The notes beneath the pieces are model-generated. The model was not told the origin of the DNA, did not search any database, and saw only the letters and a program-made list of their open reading frames with translations. Made by a program: the position numbers and the translations under genes. From positions 1 through 46,252 of the forward strand of contig JAJQAZ010000125.1 of assembly GCA_021203545.1 (NCBI GenBank): a stretch of DNA of 46,252 nucleotides. Reading direction: 5' to 3'. Shown one piece after another: positions 16,262 to 26,525 of this stretch; the first letter of the stretch is position 1; each line of letters begins with the position of its first letter. The stretch comes from Tannerellaceae bacterium (GTDB taxonomy: Bacteria > Bacteroidota > Bacteroidia > Bacteroidales > Tannerellaceae).

Positions 16262-18409
16262 ATGACAGACTGGCTTAATCTAAATTTTGATCTTCCGATA
16301 ACCGATCCGACCTGGATATTTTTCCTGGTTCTGATCATCATACTTTTTGCTCCGATGTTATTGGGACGCTTGCGTATACCCCATATTATCGGGATGATTC
16401 TGGCCGGTATCCTGATAGGTGAGGACGGTCTGAATCTTCTGGCGCGTGATAGTAGTTTTGAACTGTTTGGACGGGTCGGGATTTTCTATATTATGTTTCT
16501 GGCAGGGCTGGAAATGGATATGGAAGATTTTAAAAAGAACCGGATAAAGTGCCTGGTCTTTGGACTTTTTACGTTCTGTATACCCATGATACTGGGCGTA
16601 TGGAGTAGTATGGAGATTTTGGGTTATAATCTTACAACTTCGGTACTGCTGGCCAGTATGTATGCTTCCCATACCCTTATTGCTTATCCGATTGTAAGCC
16701 GGTATGGTTTATCCCGCTTGCGTAGTGTGAGTATTACCATAGGAGGTACAGCTATTACGGTAGCGTTGGCACTTCTTATCCTGGCGGTTATTTCCGGTAT
16801 GTATAAAGGTGAAATTAATCAGATGTTCTGGATTTTACTCACCGGAAAGGTGGCTGTTGTCTGTTTTCTTCTGGTTTTCTTTGTACCCCGTGTAGCACGT
16901 TGGTTTTTCCGCACCTACGAAGATAATATCATGCAGTTTATTTTTGTTCTTGCCCTGGTTTTCCTGGGTGGAGGATTGTTTGAACTGGCAGGAATGGAAG
17001 GTATATTAGGTGCCTTTATGGTGGGGCTTCTTTTGGACCGCTTTATTCCGCACCTTTCTCCTTTAATGAACCGTTTGGAGTTTGTAGGGAACGCGCTTTT
17101 TATTCCTTACTTCCTGATAGGAGTGGGGATGATCATTGATATCCGGACTATTTTTACCGGTGGGGAAGCGCTGAAGGTAGCTGTTGTTATGACTGTGGTG
17201 GCTACTATCAGCAAATGGCTGGCAGCCTGGTTGACACAAAAGTCATTCAAAATGCAGAAAAATGAGCGTTCACTGATCTTCGGGTTAAGTAATGCACAGG
17301 CTGCTGCGACTTTGGCCGCTGTACTGATCGGTAATAAAATAGAAATAGCTCCCGGTGTACCTTTGTTGAACGATGATGTCTTGAATGGAACTGTGGTGAT
17401 GATCCTCTTTACATGTATCATTAGTTCGTTCGTTACAGAGCGGGCAGCCCAACGGATTGCTACCAGCGATGAGTTGGATAAAATGATGGAAAAAACCGAT
17501 GAAGCAGAGAAAATATTGATCCCAATAGCCAATCCTGAAACAATCGAAAACCTTATCGGTCTGGCTCTTCTGTTGAAATCTACGAATCGTAAGGATGGAT
17601 TGATTGCCATGAGTGTGATGAATGATAATAATGATTCGGAAACTCAGTTATTGCGTAGTCGCCGGAACCTGGAACTGGCAGTAAAAGTAGCGGCAGCGGT
17701 AGATGTGAAAATGGAGACTACTGTCCGGTTTGATATGAGTATTGCGTCGGGTATTATTCATACCCTGAAAGAATACAGTGCTACCGAAGTAGTAATCGGG
17801 TTGCACCATAAAGCTTCGATTGTAGATTCGTTTTTGGGAGCGATGACGGAAAACCTGTTGAAAGGAACTTACCGTCAGGTAATGATCGTAAAAAGTCTGA
17901 TGCCGGTAAATACTTTACGGAAGATAATCGTGGCGGTACCTCCTAAAGCTGAATTTGAAGCAGGCTTTTTTAAATGGATCAAACGATTGTGCCGTATGGG
18001 CATTCAATTGGGATGCCGGGTGCAGTTTTATTGTCATCCCGATACGCTTCAATACCTGAAAAGCTTTATAGTAAAGAAATACCCAAAAGTCAGAGGAGAA
18101 TATTCGGAACTGGATGACTGGGAAGATCTGTTGATGATCTCGGGCGAAGTGGCTTACGACCATTTGGTAGTGATCGTGACAGCCCGCCGCGGATTTATTT
18201 CGTATGATAAATCGTTCGAACGGTTGCCGATGCAGATTTCTAAATATTTTAATAACAACAGCCTGATGGTAATCTTTCCGGATCAATATGGCGATCCGGA
18301 AGAAATTGTCTCTTTCTCGGATCCCTGGCTGCATAGCGAATCCCAATCGTATGACCGGGTAGGAAAATGGTTTGCCAATCTTCCTAAAAAAGTGATTCCG
18401 GAAAAGTAA
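16262..18409 (+). CDS. Cation:proton antiporter (CPA2/KefB-like) with stress-protein-like tail
   Basis: 715 aa. Residues about 15-400 contain roughly twelve transmembrane helices typical of Na+(K+)/H+ antiporters: LGRLRIPHIIGMILAGILIG, IFYIMFLAGLEMDMEDFK, FELAGMEGILGAFMVGLLLDRF. The cytoplasmic C-terminal half (about 430-715) has two segments that look like universal-stress (Usp) folds (EKILIPIANPETIENLIGLALLL, KIIVAVPPKAEFEAGFFKW). This combination is common in Bacteroidota; it probably exchanges monovalent cations for protons, with the tail as a sensor. Ion preference cannot be told. The upstream TTATTTTG near 16231 is a partial -7 match. Confidence 0.88.
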   Translation: MTDWLNLNFDLPITDPTWIFFLVLIIILFAPMLLGRLRIPHIIGMILAGILIGEDGLNLLARDSSFELFGRVGIFYIMFLAGLEMDMEDFKKNRIKCLVFGLFTFCIPMILGVWSSMEILGYNLTTSVLLASMYASHTLIAYPIVSRYGLSRLRSVSITIGGTAITVALALLILAVISGMYKGEINQMFWILLTGKVAVVCFLLVFFVPRVARWFFRTYEDNIMQFIFVLALVFLGGGLFELAGMEGILGAFMVGLLLDRFIPHLSPLMNRLEFVGNALFIPYFLIGVGMIIDIRTIFTGGEALKVAVVMTVVATISKWLAAWLTQKSFKMQKNERSLIFGLSNAQAAATLAAVLIGNKIEIAPGVPLLNDDVLNGTVVMILFTCIISSFVTERAAQRIATSDELDKMMEKTDEAEKILIPIANPETIENLIGLALLLKSTNRKDGLIAMSVMNDNNDSETQLLRSRRNLELAVKVAAAVDVKMETTVRFDMSIASGIIHTLKEYSATEVVIGLHHKASIVDSFLGAMTENLLKGTYRQVMIVKSLMPVNTLRKIIVAVPPKAEFEAGFFKWIKRLCRMGIQLGCRVQFYCHPDTLQYLKSFIVKKYPKVRGEYSELDDWEDLLMISGEVAYDHLVVIVTARRGFISYDKSFERLPMQISKYFNNNSLMVIFPDQYGDPEEIVSFSDPWLHSESQSYDRVGKWFANLPKKVIPEK

Positions 18410-18507
18410 AGTTTTCTAAAAGTACCCGTTTATTTAGGTAAATATATTTTCTCCGGATGGAAATTATTGTTTCCGGTTTATCAGAAACAGGACTACAGAG
18501 AGAATAA

Positions 18508-18834
18508 ACAATAGAATTTTTTGATAAGGTTCCAACCGTATGGGATGGTACAAGAGTGGTGGATGGAAAAATAGGGGAATATATCGTTACGGCCCGTCGT
18601 TCGGCAGATGAATGGTTTATCGGGGCTATCACCAACACAGAAGCCCGCCGGATAGAAATACCAACCGGTTTTCTGGAAAAAGGAAAAAAGTACACCCTTC
18701 ATATGTATGAAGAGGATGAGAAGATAAAAACACATACCAAAGTAAAAGTCTCTAAAAAACAGATTAAAGGCGGCAATACCCTGAAATTTGACCTGCAGGC
18801 AAGCGGAGGCGTTGCGTTACATATTTGTCCGTGA
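18508..18834 (+). pseudogene. C-terminal remnant of a GH97 (SusB-type) alpha-glycosidase
   Basis: An open frame of about 108 codons with no good start reads IEFFDKVPTVWDGTRVVDGK, then IGEYIVTARRSADEWFIGAI and a beta-sandwich end (LEKGKKYTLHMYEEDEKIKT...VSKKQIKGGNTLKFDLQASG). This is the C-terminal domain of GH97 enzymes, where a conserved P-T-VWD segment is followed by GKIGEY...ARR. The remaining ~600 residues, including the catalytic barrel, are missing; a TAA at 18505 closes the frame upstream. The gene was lost by a deletion whose left end lies near 18500, right behind the antiporter. Confidence 0.7.
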
Positions 18835-18846
18835 TTACCCCATACT

Positions 18847-19395
18847 TTATCTTTTTACTGCGAAAACTAATGTGGAATTAGGAAGGAGCAATAGATGGGA
18901 TTTGCGGTCTTCTGCCAGTAGCCTGATTTCTTTTTGTACTGCCAGGATCAGATATTCTGCCTCTTTTTCGGCGGCATAGTCATAAGATAATCCGTTTATT
19001 ATACTGTCACACGCTCCGTCTATACCTCCGAGTGAGAAGGTTTGGCTGCCGGTTGTTATTTCCAGGTAATTTGCCATGGCATAAGTGGTGTAGCCGACTT
19101 TTGTTTTTCCACTGGTAGTATAGGCCGAGTACTTTTTCCAGCTTACATCATAGATGCTATCCGGATCTTCCTGAAGAAACAAATTCGCAGAATTACCCTG
19201 GAAATCCAGTAATACTTCTTTACCGGCAGAATTCTTTACGATCAGCAAACCATTTGCAGTTGCAGGGAATTCTCCTGAAACCACCCGGGCAAATACTGAT
19301 TTAAAATACTCTTCATTAGGAACAAACTGCCCGGATTGTGCATATATTCCACTTATTATCAATTGAAATAACAACCAAATTTTAATTACTTTCAT
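18847..19395 (-). CDS. Secreted hypothetical protein, 182 aa
   Basis: Signal peptide MKVIKIWLLFQLIISGIYAQ, then a strand-rich domain (ANGLLIVKNSAGKEVLLDFQG, KVGYTTYAMANYLEITTGSQ) ending in a helical EKEAEYLILAVQKEIRLL segment. No family recognised. Predicted periplasmic or surface exposed. Convergent with the GH97 remnant, with only 12 bp between stops. Confidence 0.65.
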   Translation of the reverse strand: MKVIKIWLLFQLIISGIYAQSGQFVPNEEYFKSVFARVVSGEFPATANGLLIVKNSAGKEVLLDFQGNSANLFLQEDPDSIYDVSWKKYSAYTTSGKTKVGYTTYAMANYLEITTGSQTFSLGGIDGACDSIINGLSYDYAAEKEAEYLILAVQKEIRLLAEDRKSHLLLLPNSTLVFAVKR

Positions 19396-19533
19396 CGTAT
19401 GATACTTGTGTTACGCCGTAAAAGTAGAAAGATTTTATTCATTTTGCGTGAAATAAGACCTTTCTAATAATTTTCTAATTTCATGTGAGAATATTCTAAT
19501 CTGTTTTCTTTTATAAGAAACATGTGTGGACTG

Positions 19534-19541
19534 TACCTTTG
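19534..19541 (+). promoter_or_regulatory. Probable -7 box of the efflux operon
   Basis: TACCTTTG ends 19 nt before ATG 19561. Its position inside the longer frame that opens at 19522 argues that the upstream ATG is not used. Confidence 0.55.
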
Positions 19542-19560
19542 CGGTAAAAACAAATTACCT

Positions 19561-20853
19561 ATGGGAAAACAGCTCGTGATACTACTTTTTCTATTTGGTT
19601 TTTTAATGCCTTCTTATTCACAATCTACTACTCTTACACTTACACCGGAACAGGCTGAACAACTTTTTCTTACACAAAATCTTGAATTGATAGCCGAAAA
19701 AATGAATATTTCGTTGGCAGATGCTGCCATTGTGCAGGCAAAAGTATGGGAGAATCCTACTCTTACGGTTAGCGATTTGAATCTCTGGAGTACGGATACG
19801 CAACGAGAGGGCGAAGCAGAGGTAATTCCTCCCCTGTTTGGTGGTTTTGCACGGAATACCCAGTTTAGTATAGAGTTAAGCCAATTAATACAGACGGCCA
19901 ATAAACGGGGCAAACTGGTGCGGATAGAAAAAATCTCCAAAGAGATGACTGTTTCTAATTTCGAAGAGGTATTGCGGGGGTTAAAGATAGAATTAAGGCA
20001 GGCACTTTATGAACTGGAGTATGTGCAACACTATCTGGAGGTAGTAACTAATGAAATCGTATCTCTTACTAATCTCACGGAATCTTACAGCAGGCAGGTA
20101 AAAGCGGGCAATTTGCCCAAAAGCGAACTGTTAAGGCTTCAATCTGCTCTGTTTGAAACTGAAAACGAACGCCTGGAAACAGAAACGGAACGTAACAGGC
20201 TCCGGAAAGAATTAAATATCTTATTAAACCTGCCTCCCCATACGGAACTCTTTATCAGTACTGCCCGGCAGGATTGGGTGGATCCTGAAACACTTTCCTT
20301 ATCGGCTCTTTTTGAAATCGCCTCAGAGAATCGTCCGGATCTGAAACTTTCCGTATTGCAGACACAAAAACTGGAGAAAACACTGGCTTTCGAGAAGGCT
20401 CAACGGGTTCCCGATCTCACATTGAGTGCTTCTTATGACCGGTACGGAGGGGTGTGGAAAGATTTTATAGGCTTTAGTGTAAGTATAGACCTGCCTGTTT
20501 TTAACCGGAACCAGGGTACAATAAAAGCGGCCCGGATAGAGATAGAGCAGAGCCGGTACGGGGAAGAGATGCAGCACAATACAGCCCGGAATGAGATTGT
20601 AGAAGCATGGAAGAATTATTCCCTGATATATGACTTTTATCGCAGGATAGAAGAAAACCCGTTATTGACGGAATTGGATGATATGCTGGATAGTTACACC
20701 CGTAATCTGCTGGATAGGAATATCAGCCTGATAGAATACGTTGACTTTCTGGAAGCCTATAAAAGTAACAAACAGACCTGGCTGAATTCTGTAAAGAATC
20801 TGGCTGCCCGGTTTGAAGAGTTGCAGTATACAATAGGCACAGATATAAAATAA
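19561..20853 (+). CDS. czcC: TolC-family outer membrane channel of a metal efflux pump
   Basis: 430 aa from ATG 19561 (an upstream ATG at 19522 would bury the signal peptide and overlap the promoter). Signal peptide MGKQLVILLFLFGFLMPSYSQ. Two OEP (TolC-like) halves are seen as long coiled-coil helices, LTLTPEQAEQLFLTQNLELI to about 220 and EIASENRPDLKLSVLQTQKL to the end. It would form the outer-membrane duct of a CzcCBA/CusCBA-type RND pump with the two genes that follow. The substrate is probably a divalent or copper-group metal, inferred from the neighbouring CzcA-type pump. No metal regulator is encoded nearby. Confidence 0.85.
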   Translation: MGKQLVILLFLFGFLMPSYSQSTTLTLTPEQAEQLFLTQNLELIAEKMNISLADAAIVQAKVWENPTLTVSDLNLWSTDTQREGEAEVIPPLFGGFARNTQFSIELSQLIQTANKRGKLVRIEKISKEMTVSNFEEVLRGLKIELRQALYELEYVQHYLEVVTNEIVSLTNLTESYSRQVKAGNLPKSELLRLQSALFETENERLETETERNRLRKELNILLNLPPHTELFISTARQDWVDPETLSLSALFEIASENRPDLKLSVLQTQKLEKTLAFEKAQRVPDLTLSASYDRYGGVWKDFIGFSVSIDLPVFNRNQGTIKAARIEIEQSRYGEEMQHNTARNEIVEAWKNYSLIYDFYRRIEENPLLTELDDMLDSYTRNLLDRNISLIEYVDFLEAYKSNKQTWLNSVKNLAARFEELQYTIGTDIK

Positions 20854-20859
20854 GTGGTG

Positions 20860-21060
20860 TTGAGTCCTGAAAGGACGTTCCATTCTAACCCAGTACGCAA
20901 GTGCTGGGTTTATGAGATATAGTGTAATTTGAGTGCTGTAAGTACGACTGAAAAACAGGAAAAACTATCAGCCGTCCTTACAGGACTCAATAAGAAGTTG
21001 AATATTCTAACCCAGCACTTGCGTACTGGACTATCATAAGTCGTCCCTTAGGGACTTTAC
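20860..21060. repeat. Family E inverted repeat inside the efflux operon
   Basis: TTGAGTCCTGAAAGGACG (20860-20877) pairs with CGTCCTTACAGGACTCAA (20973-20990). ATTCTAACCCAGTACGCAAG (20883 on) recurs as an arm-swapped copy at 21004-21029 (ATTCTAACCCAGCACTTGCG). The gap between czcC and czcB is 285 bp, far longer than normal for such operons. Confidence 0.75.
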
Positions 21061-21138
21061 AGAGATAAAAGTGCTCCGATAAAAAGGAACTTATACCTGC
21101 TATTAAGCAGAAAAACACAGAGGTAAAAAAATATAGAT

Positions 21139-22226
21139 ATGATAAAAAAACAGACTTTATTAATGGTTGGTGTTTTGTATTTGCTGACAGCTTGTTCGGG
21201 TAGAAGTGATGAAGCCGGGCATGAAACGGGCAAAGAACTAAATCGCCAATTTCTTACACAGGTAAAAACTGTGGAGGCAACAGAAAGTGCTCACGAAACG
21301 GAAATGACACTAACCGGAAAGGTGGTGAGTGACCCCGATAAAACAGTTAGTTATACGCCGTTGGTAAGTGGGGTAGTGGAACGCACTTATTTTTCGCTGG
21401 GCGATAAAGTAAAAAAGGGCAAACGTTGATGGATATACGGAGTACGGAATTAAGTGCGCTGGAGTCGGATCTGATCACACAGGAAACAGAACTCAAAATT
21501 GTGCAACGGGAATGGAAAACCGCGCAAAGTATGTATCAGGACGGACTTTTGTCGGAACGGGAATTATTGGAGGCAGAAGGACAGGTAAAACAGGCCGAAG
21601 CTGTTCTGGCAAAAACGAAAGCAGATATTTCCGTATCTGGAGTTAGTAAAGGCCGGGGAACATTTTCGGTAATAGCTCCTATGGACGGATATATTATCAC
21701 GAAAAGCGTTTCCGCAGGTAGTACTGTCTCGGCAGAAAACGAACCGGCTTTCACCATTGCCGGCCTGGAGTCGGTCTGGATCATTGCCAATGTATATGCC
21801 AGTAATCTCTCTTTTGTAAGGGAAGGGATGGATGCGTTTGTATCCGCCTTATCTTATCCCGGCGAACAATTTCCGGGCAAGATATCTTCGCTGTCGCAGG
21901 TATTTGATCCCGAAGATAAAGCGTTGAAAGCGCGGATTGTCATGGATAATCCGCAATTGAAGTTAAAGCCCGAAATGTCTGTTGTAATCCGTCTCAAAGA
22001 GGAATATCCTTCGAAAAAAGTAGCAGTACCCTCCGAAGCTGTGATTTTCGATAATGATACCTATTTTATTGTTGTTGCGGGCAGCGATGATGACTTTTCT
22101 TTTCGCCGGGTAACTCCCGTAGGACACCATGCCGGAACAACCTTTCTGGCCAATGGCATACAAGCGAGGGAAAGAGTTGTCGTGAAAAACCAGTTACTTA
22201 TTTATTCGGAGTTAAAAGGAAAATAA
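21139..22226 (+). pseudogene. czcB: Periplasmic adaptor (membrane fusion protein) of the RND pump, one frameshift
   Basis: Repaired, 362 aa. Lipoprotein signal MIKKQTLLMVGVLYLLTAC. Then a beta-barrel/lipoyl half (TLTGKVVSDPDKTVSYTPLVSGVVERTYF..GDKVKKG), helical hairpin (ELSALESDLITQETELKIVQREW.. AVLAKTKADI), second lipoyl half (FSVIAPMDGYIITKSVSAGS) and C-terminal barrel. This is an HlyD/CzcB-type adaptor linking the inner-membrane pump with the TolC partner. The break is at AAA 21421-21423, where a fourth A gives KKGKTLMDIRST. The second part ends 3 nt before the pump gene, so the two were translated together. Confidence 0.85.
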
Positions 22227-22229
22227 AGC

Positions 22230-25200
22230 ATGCATAAGTTTGTTGAAAATATAATCGGATTTGCTTTGCGGAATCACATCCTGATTCTTTTTATGACAGG
22301 TATTTTGCTGGTTGCAGGTATTTTATGTTATAAAGCAACACCGATCGAAGCTTACCCGGATGTTACCAATACACGGGTACAAATTATCTCGCAATGGCCT
22401 GGCAGAAGTGCGGAAGAGGTAGAAAAATTTGTAACTCTTCCCGTTATGCAACAGTTAAACACCATACCACGGAAAACAGATGTACGCTCTACTTCGCTGT
22501 TTGGACTTTCTGTAGTAACAGTGTTGTTCGAAGACGGAGTAGATGATTTCTTTGCCCAGCAATATGCTTCCAACCGGATGCAGGATATTTCTCTGCCGGA
22601 TGGAGTGGAGTTATCCATTGAACCCCCCTCGGGAGCGACCGGAGAGATATTTCGCTATATCATAGAGAGCGATTTGCCGATCCGTGAAGTAACCGCTATA
22701 CAGGAATGGGTTATTGAGCGCGAACTGTTGTCTGTACCGGGTGTGGCCACCATTGCCAGCTTTGGGGGTGAAGAAAAGATGTTCGAAATAAAGGTAAACC
22801 CGGCAGAACTAGCCAATTATGATCTTTCGCCTTTACAGGTATACGAGGCTGTAGAAAGTAGTAATATTAATGTGGGTGGAGATATTATCCAGAAAGGAAG
22901 CCAGGCGTATGTCGTAAGGGGTATCGGACTGTTGGAAAGCATTGAAGATATTGAAAACATCCTGATTGAGGTAAAAGGAGATACCCCGATCCGGATCAAA
23001 CAGGTAGCCACCGTATCGGTCTCTTCCAAACCGCGTTTAGGGCAGGTGGGGCTGAATGACGAAGACGATCTGGTGCAGGGCATTGCAATTATGCTGCGCG
23101 GACAAAATCCGGGTGAGGTTATTGCTAACCTGAAAGAGAAAATAGAAGAGCTGAATGAACGCATCCTACCGGATAATGTCCGGATTGTTCCTTTTATGGA
23201 TCGTACCAAACTGGTAGATGCTACAGTAAGTACAGTCATGAAAAATATGCTGGAGGGTGTATTGCTGGTCTCCATTATTGTATTCATTTTCCTGTTCAAC
23301 TGGCGTAGTACCTTTATTGTGGCTACTGTGATCCCACTTGCGTTTTTATTTGCCATTGTTATGCTGCGTATCCAGGGTTGCCGGCTAATCTGATCTCAAT
23401 GGGAGCACTGGATTTCGGTCTTTTACTGGAAGGAACGCTGGTTATTGTGGAAGTCGTCTTTGTTGCTATGGAACAACGTTCCCACCAATTGGGCGAACGT
23501 TTTGGCCGTTCGCTTAAAGGTGGGCTTATCAAAAAAAGTGCAGGTAGTGTTGCCTCACATATCTTTTTTGCCCAAATTATATTAGTAGTTGCCCTATTCC
23601 CTATTTTTTCTTTTCAAAAAGTAGAAGGTAAAATGTTCTCTCCCCTTGCCTTTACCCTGGGATATGCCTTACTGGGATCTTTGATTCTCTCCCTTACTTA
23701 TGTGCCTGTTATGTGTAAAATCTTGTTGAATAAGCCTTTGAAGGAGAAAACAAATGCCATTAGCCGTTTTTTTACCACTAACCTCTATCGATTGTATGAG
23801 TTTAGTAGCCGTTACCGGAAGGGAACCCTGGTGGCTTTTGTCTGTTTATTAGTAGTCTGCCTGGTACGATTCAGTTTCTGGGGAACAGAGTTTATCCCGA
23901 ATATGAATGAGGGTGCTATTTATGTACGGGCAACGCTGCCTAATAGTATAAACTTAGACGAGTCGGTACGCATTACCCGCGAAATGAAAGAGAAACTACG
24001 GCAGTTTGACGAAGTAGAGTTTGTGTTGACCCAGACCGGACGTCCCAACGACGGAACAGATGCGACCGGATTCTTTAATATTGAATTCCATACCGAACTG
24101 AAACCGGAGAAAGAGTGGAAACGCAAAATCAGTAAAGATGAACTGATCGCGCAAATGCAGGATGCTTTGAATATCTATCCCGGTATTATTTTGCTTTCAG
24201 CCAACCTATTCAGGACAATGTGGAAGAATATGTGGCCGGTGTAAAAAGTGCCCTGGTAATTAAAATATTCGGGAACGATCTGCACGAACTCGAAGAACTG
24301 GCCGATCGTACAGCAGCCACAATCCTGGATATCCGGGTAGTAGAAGATGTGAATGTATTCCGCAGTATTGGGTTACCGGAGCTACAGATCAGGCTCGAAG
24401 AATCCCGTATGGCCAGTTACTCGGTTTCTATGGCAGAAGCGCAGGCGGTGGTGGAAATGGCGATCGGAGGGAAAGCAGCCGGTACATTTTATGAAAATGA
24501 ACGGACATTTGATATCATGGTTCGTTTTCAGAAAGAGTTCCGTGATAACGAAGATAAGATCGGTAATATACTGATCCCAACCATGGATGGAAAACACGTT
24601 CCGTTAAAAGAAATAGCAGATATTAATTTCATAACAGGGCCTGCCTTTATTTACCGTGAAGGTAGCAGCCGTTATATTGGAGTAGGGTTTAGTATTCGTG
24701 ACCGCGATTTGGGCTCTACCATTGCTGAAGCACAGAAAAAAGTATCTGCGGCAGTTCCTTTACCCGGTGGTACAAAAATGGAGTGGGCTGGTGAGTTTGA
24801 AAGCCAGCAACGTGCTACAGACCGGTTAATGGTTATTGTTCCCGCGGCTTTATTATTGATCCTGTTCCTTTTATATTTGAATTTCCGGACAGTAAAAGAC
24901 ACACTGATCGCGGCCAGTGCCATGCCCTATGCTTTTATCGGAGGATTCCTTTCTTTATGGTTCACGGGAACAGTATTTGGTATTTCGGCCGGTATAGGTT
25001 TTATTATCCTCTTTGGTATCGTATCCATAGACAGTATCCTGTTGATTGCTCTGATAAAAAAACGGATGCAGCAAACCCGTAACCTGCGTATCGCTATCAA
25101 CGATGCCATTGCCCAGCGTGTACGCCCGGTATTGATGATAGCCCTGATGGGTTCTATGGGATTACTTCCGGCAGCATTATCAAACGGTATGGGATCTGAA

Positions 25201-25323
25201 GTACAAAAGCCGTTGGCTATCATGATCGTAGGAGGTATATTGACCTGTATGATCCTATCCTTTACCGTACTGCCCCAGGTTTTCTATTTTGCCTACCGGA
25301 GGGAAAAGAAGTTTAATAGCTGA
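22230..25323 (+). pseudogene. czcA: Heavy-metal RND efflux pump CzcA/CusA type, two frameshifts
   Basis: Repaired length 1031 aa, the normal size for HME-RND transporters. N-terminal helix (NHILILFMTGILLVAGILCY), porter domain start YKATPIEAYPDVTNTRVQI (the HME signature), then SIIVFIFLFNWRSTFIVATV and LISMGALDFGLLLEGTLVIVE. That last segment carries the TM4 signature region of metal pumps (usually D-G-AVV-VE; here LLEG-TLVIVE). Breaks: TT at 23378-23379 needs one more T (RIQGLPANLISM), and T4 at 24189-24192 needs one more T (IIFAFSQPIQDNVEEYV). The second half includes FISAGIGFIILFGIVSIDSI-like TM segments. Predicted to export Zn/Co/Ni/Cd or Cu/Ag using the proton gradient; which one is not clear. 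Confidence 0.87.
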
Positions 25324-25375
25324 TGCATAACATGATATTTTTCTCTATCTTGGCGGCTAATTTAAAATTGATAAT

Positions 25376-26090
25376 ATGAATAATTGGTCTGATCTTTTTT
25401 GACTCTTACGGATTAGATAAAAATGCGTTACAATTGTTTCAGCCTAAAGGGGGAATCACTCTTATTGAAAGCGAGAGTGAATTGAATGAAGTAGAGGAAT
25501 GGCTACAGTATCAGGCATTGGGTGTAGCTGTTGTGCCTATTTTCAGCAATGGGGAAGGTGATTATATCGGTGTCTTTACAGATGATATTTTAAAGGGAAA
25601 AGTGATGTTCTTAGATCATGACAATCCTCATTTTGCTCCCCGTTTTCGTAGTTTGGAATCATTTATAAAACAAATAGCAGCAAGCGGTATACAAATAGAC
25701 TGGAACGACCCGGACAACAAAGATTGTGATTATCCCAATCATGCGGAACAACCTGACCCGGCCGACCGGGATATCCTTTTGGAGTGTTGGAACAGAATAG
25801 AGAAAGCTGATTTCCTGTCGGAAACCAACCGGGAATTAATTGTTACAACAACTATGTATCTGACTCCTGTTGCGGAATTAAATACCCTTGTGTCTTTTTT
25901 AGATGATAAAAACAGGTATATTGCAGATCGGGCCATGTGGCTATTAGGTGTTTTCCATAAATATGAACCGGCAAAGGAACGGATTTCCAATTTGCTGGAT
26001 GAGGAAGAAGTTCCTAATCACATCCGTGAAAAATATTACAACGGAGAACTTGTAAAGAAAAGCATCTGGAAAAAACTTTTTGGCAAATAA
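25376..26090 (+). CDS. SMI1/KNR4 (SUKH)-like protein, frameshift near the start
   Basis: Reads from ATG 25376 as MNNWSDLF and stops at once; removing one T from the T6 run 25395-25400 gives MNNWSDLFDSYGLDKNALQL... (237 aa). As written, translation could begin only at TTG 25434. The middle portion, LGVAVVPIFSNGEGDYIGVF...FLDHDNPHFAPRFRSLESFI, resembles SUKH/SMI1-KNR4 domains. These often act as immunity proteins against polymorphic toxins but also occur elsewhere. The C-terminal part (about 120-237) is helical. No toxin gene is adjacent. Confidence 0.6.
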
Positions 26091-26148
26091 GTAGTTAGCG
26101 GACTTGGTCCCGTACTTAAATTGTTTTTGTAATTAATTATAGCCCCTC

Positions 26149-26479
26149 GTTCGGCGTAGCGTCCTCGCTACGTCGGATTAAAAAAGTGAGGCTCTAGCCT
26201 TATGTGAAGCAGGAGCTTCACCCATTACAACGACGTAGCGAGGACGCCAATGCCATCAACTTAAGAGTTTTTGGTCGGAGGGGATTTGTAATCCCCGACT
26301 AACGAGTATTAGGATCTGTGATCCGACAAACAAATGAATACTCATTAAATAGAGAGTTAGGAATCTTTAAGCGGATTACAAATCCTTATATTCCACAGGC
26401 GGGGATTGCAAATCCCCTTCGACCAACAAGAAAAAATCCTTAAGTGGATGGCATTGGCGAGGACGCTACGCCGAACATA
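26149..26479. repeat. Family A repeat, copy 3, split by a family B element
   Basis: Left arm GTTCGGCGTAGCGTCCTCGC from 26149, inner hairpins AGTGAGGCTCTAGCCTTAT and GTGAAGCAGGAGCTTCAC. The right arm is cut after GCGAGGACGC (26238-26247) and continues with a second GCGAGGACGC (26457-26466) and TACGCCGAAC. Confidence 0.85.
26248..26456 (+). mobile_element. Family B element, copy 3, inserted in A with 10-bp target duplication
   Basis: 209 bp. Terminal inverted repeats CAATGCCATCAACTTAAG / CTTAAGTGGATGGCATTG (17 of 18 match). Flanked by GCGAGGACGC on both sides. Contains hairpins GGGGATTTGTAATCCCC, GGATCTGTGATCC, GGATTACAAATCC and GGGGATTGCAAATCCCC. It is non-coding and behaves like a MITE. Confidence 0.82.
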
Positions 26480-26525
26480 GGGAACATAGGTTTCTTATAC
26501 TTAGAATTATATATTTTATTTAAAA

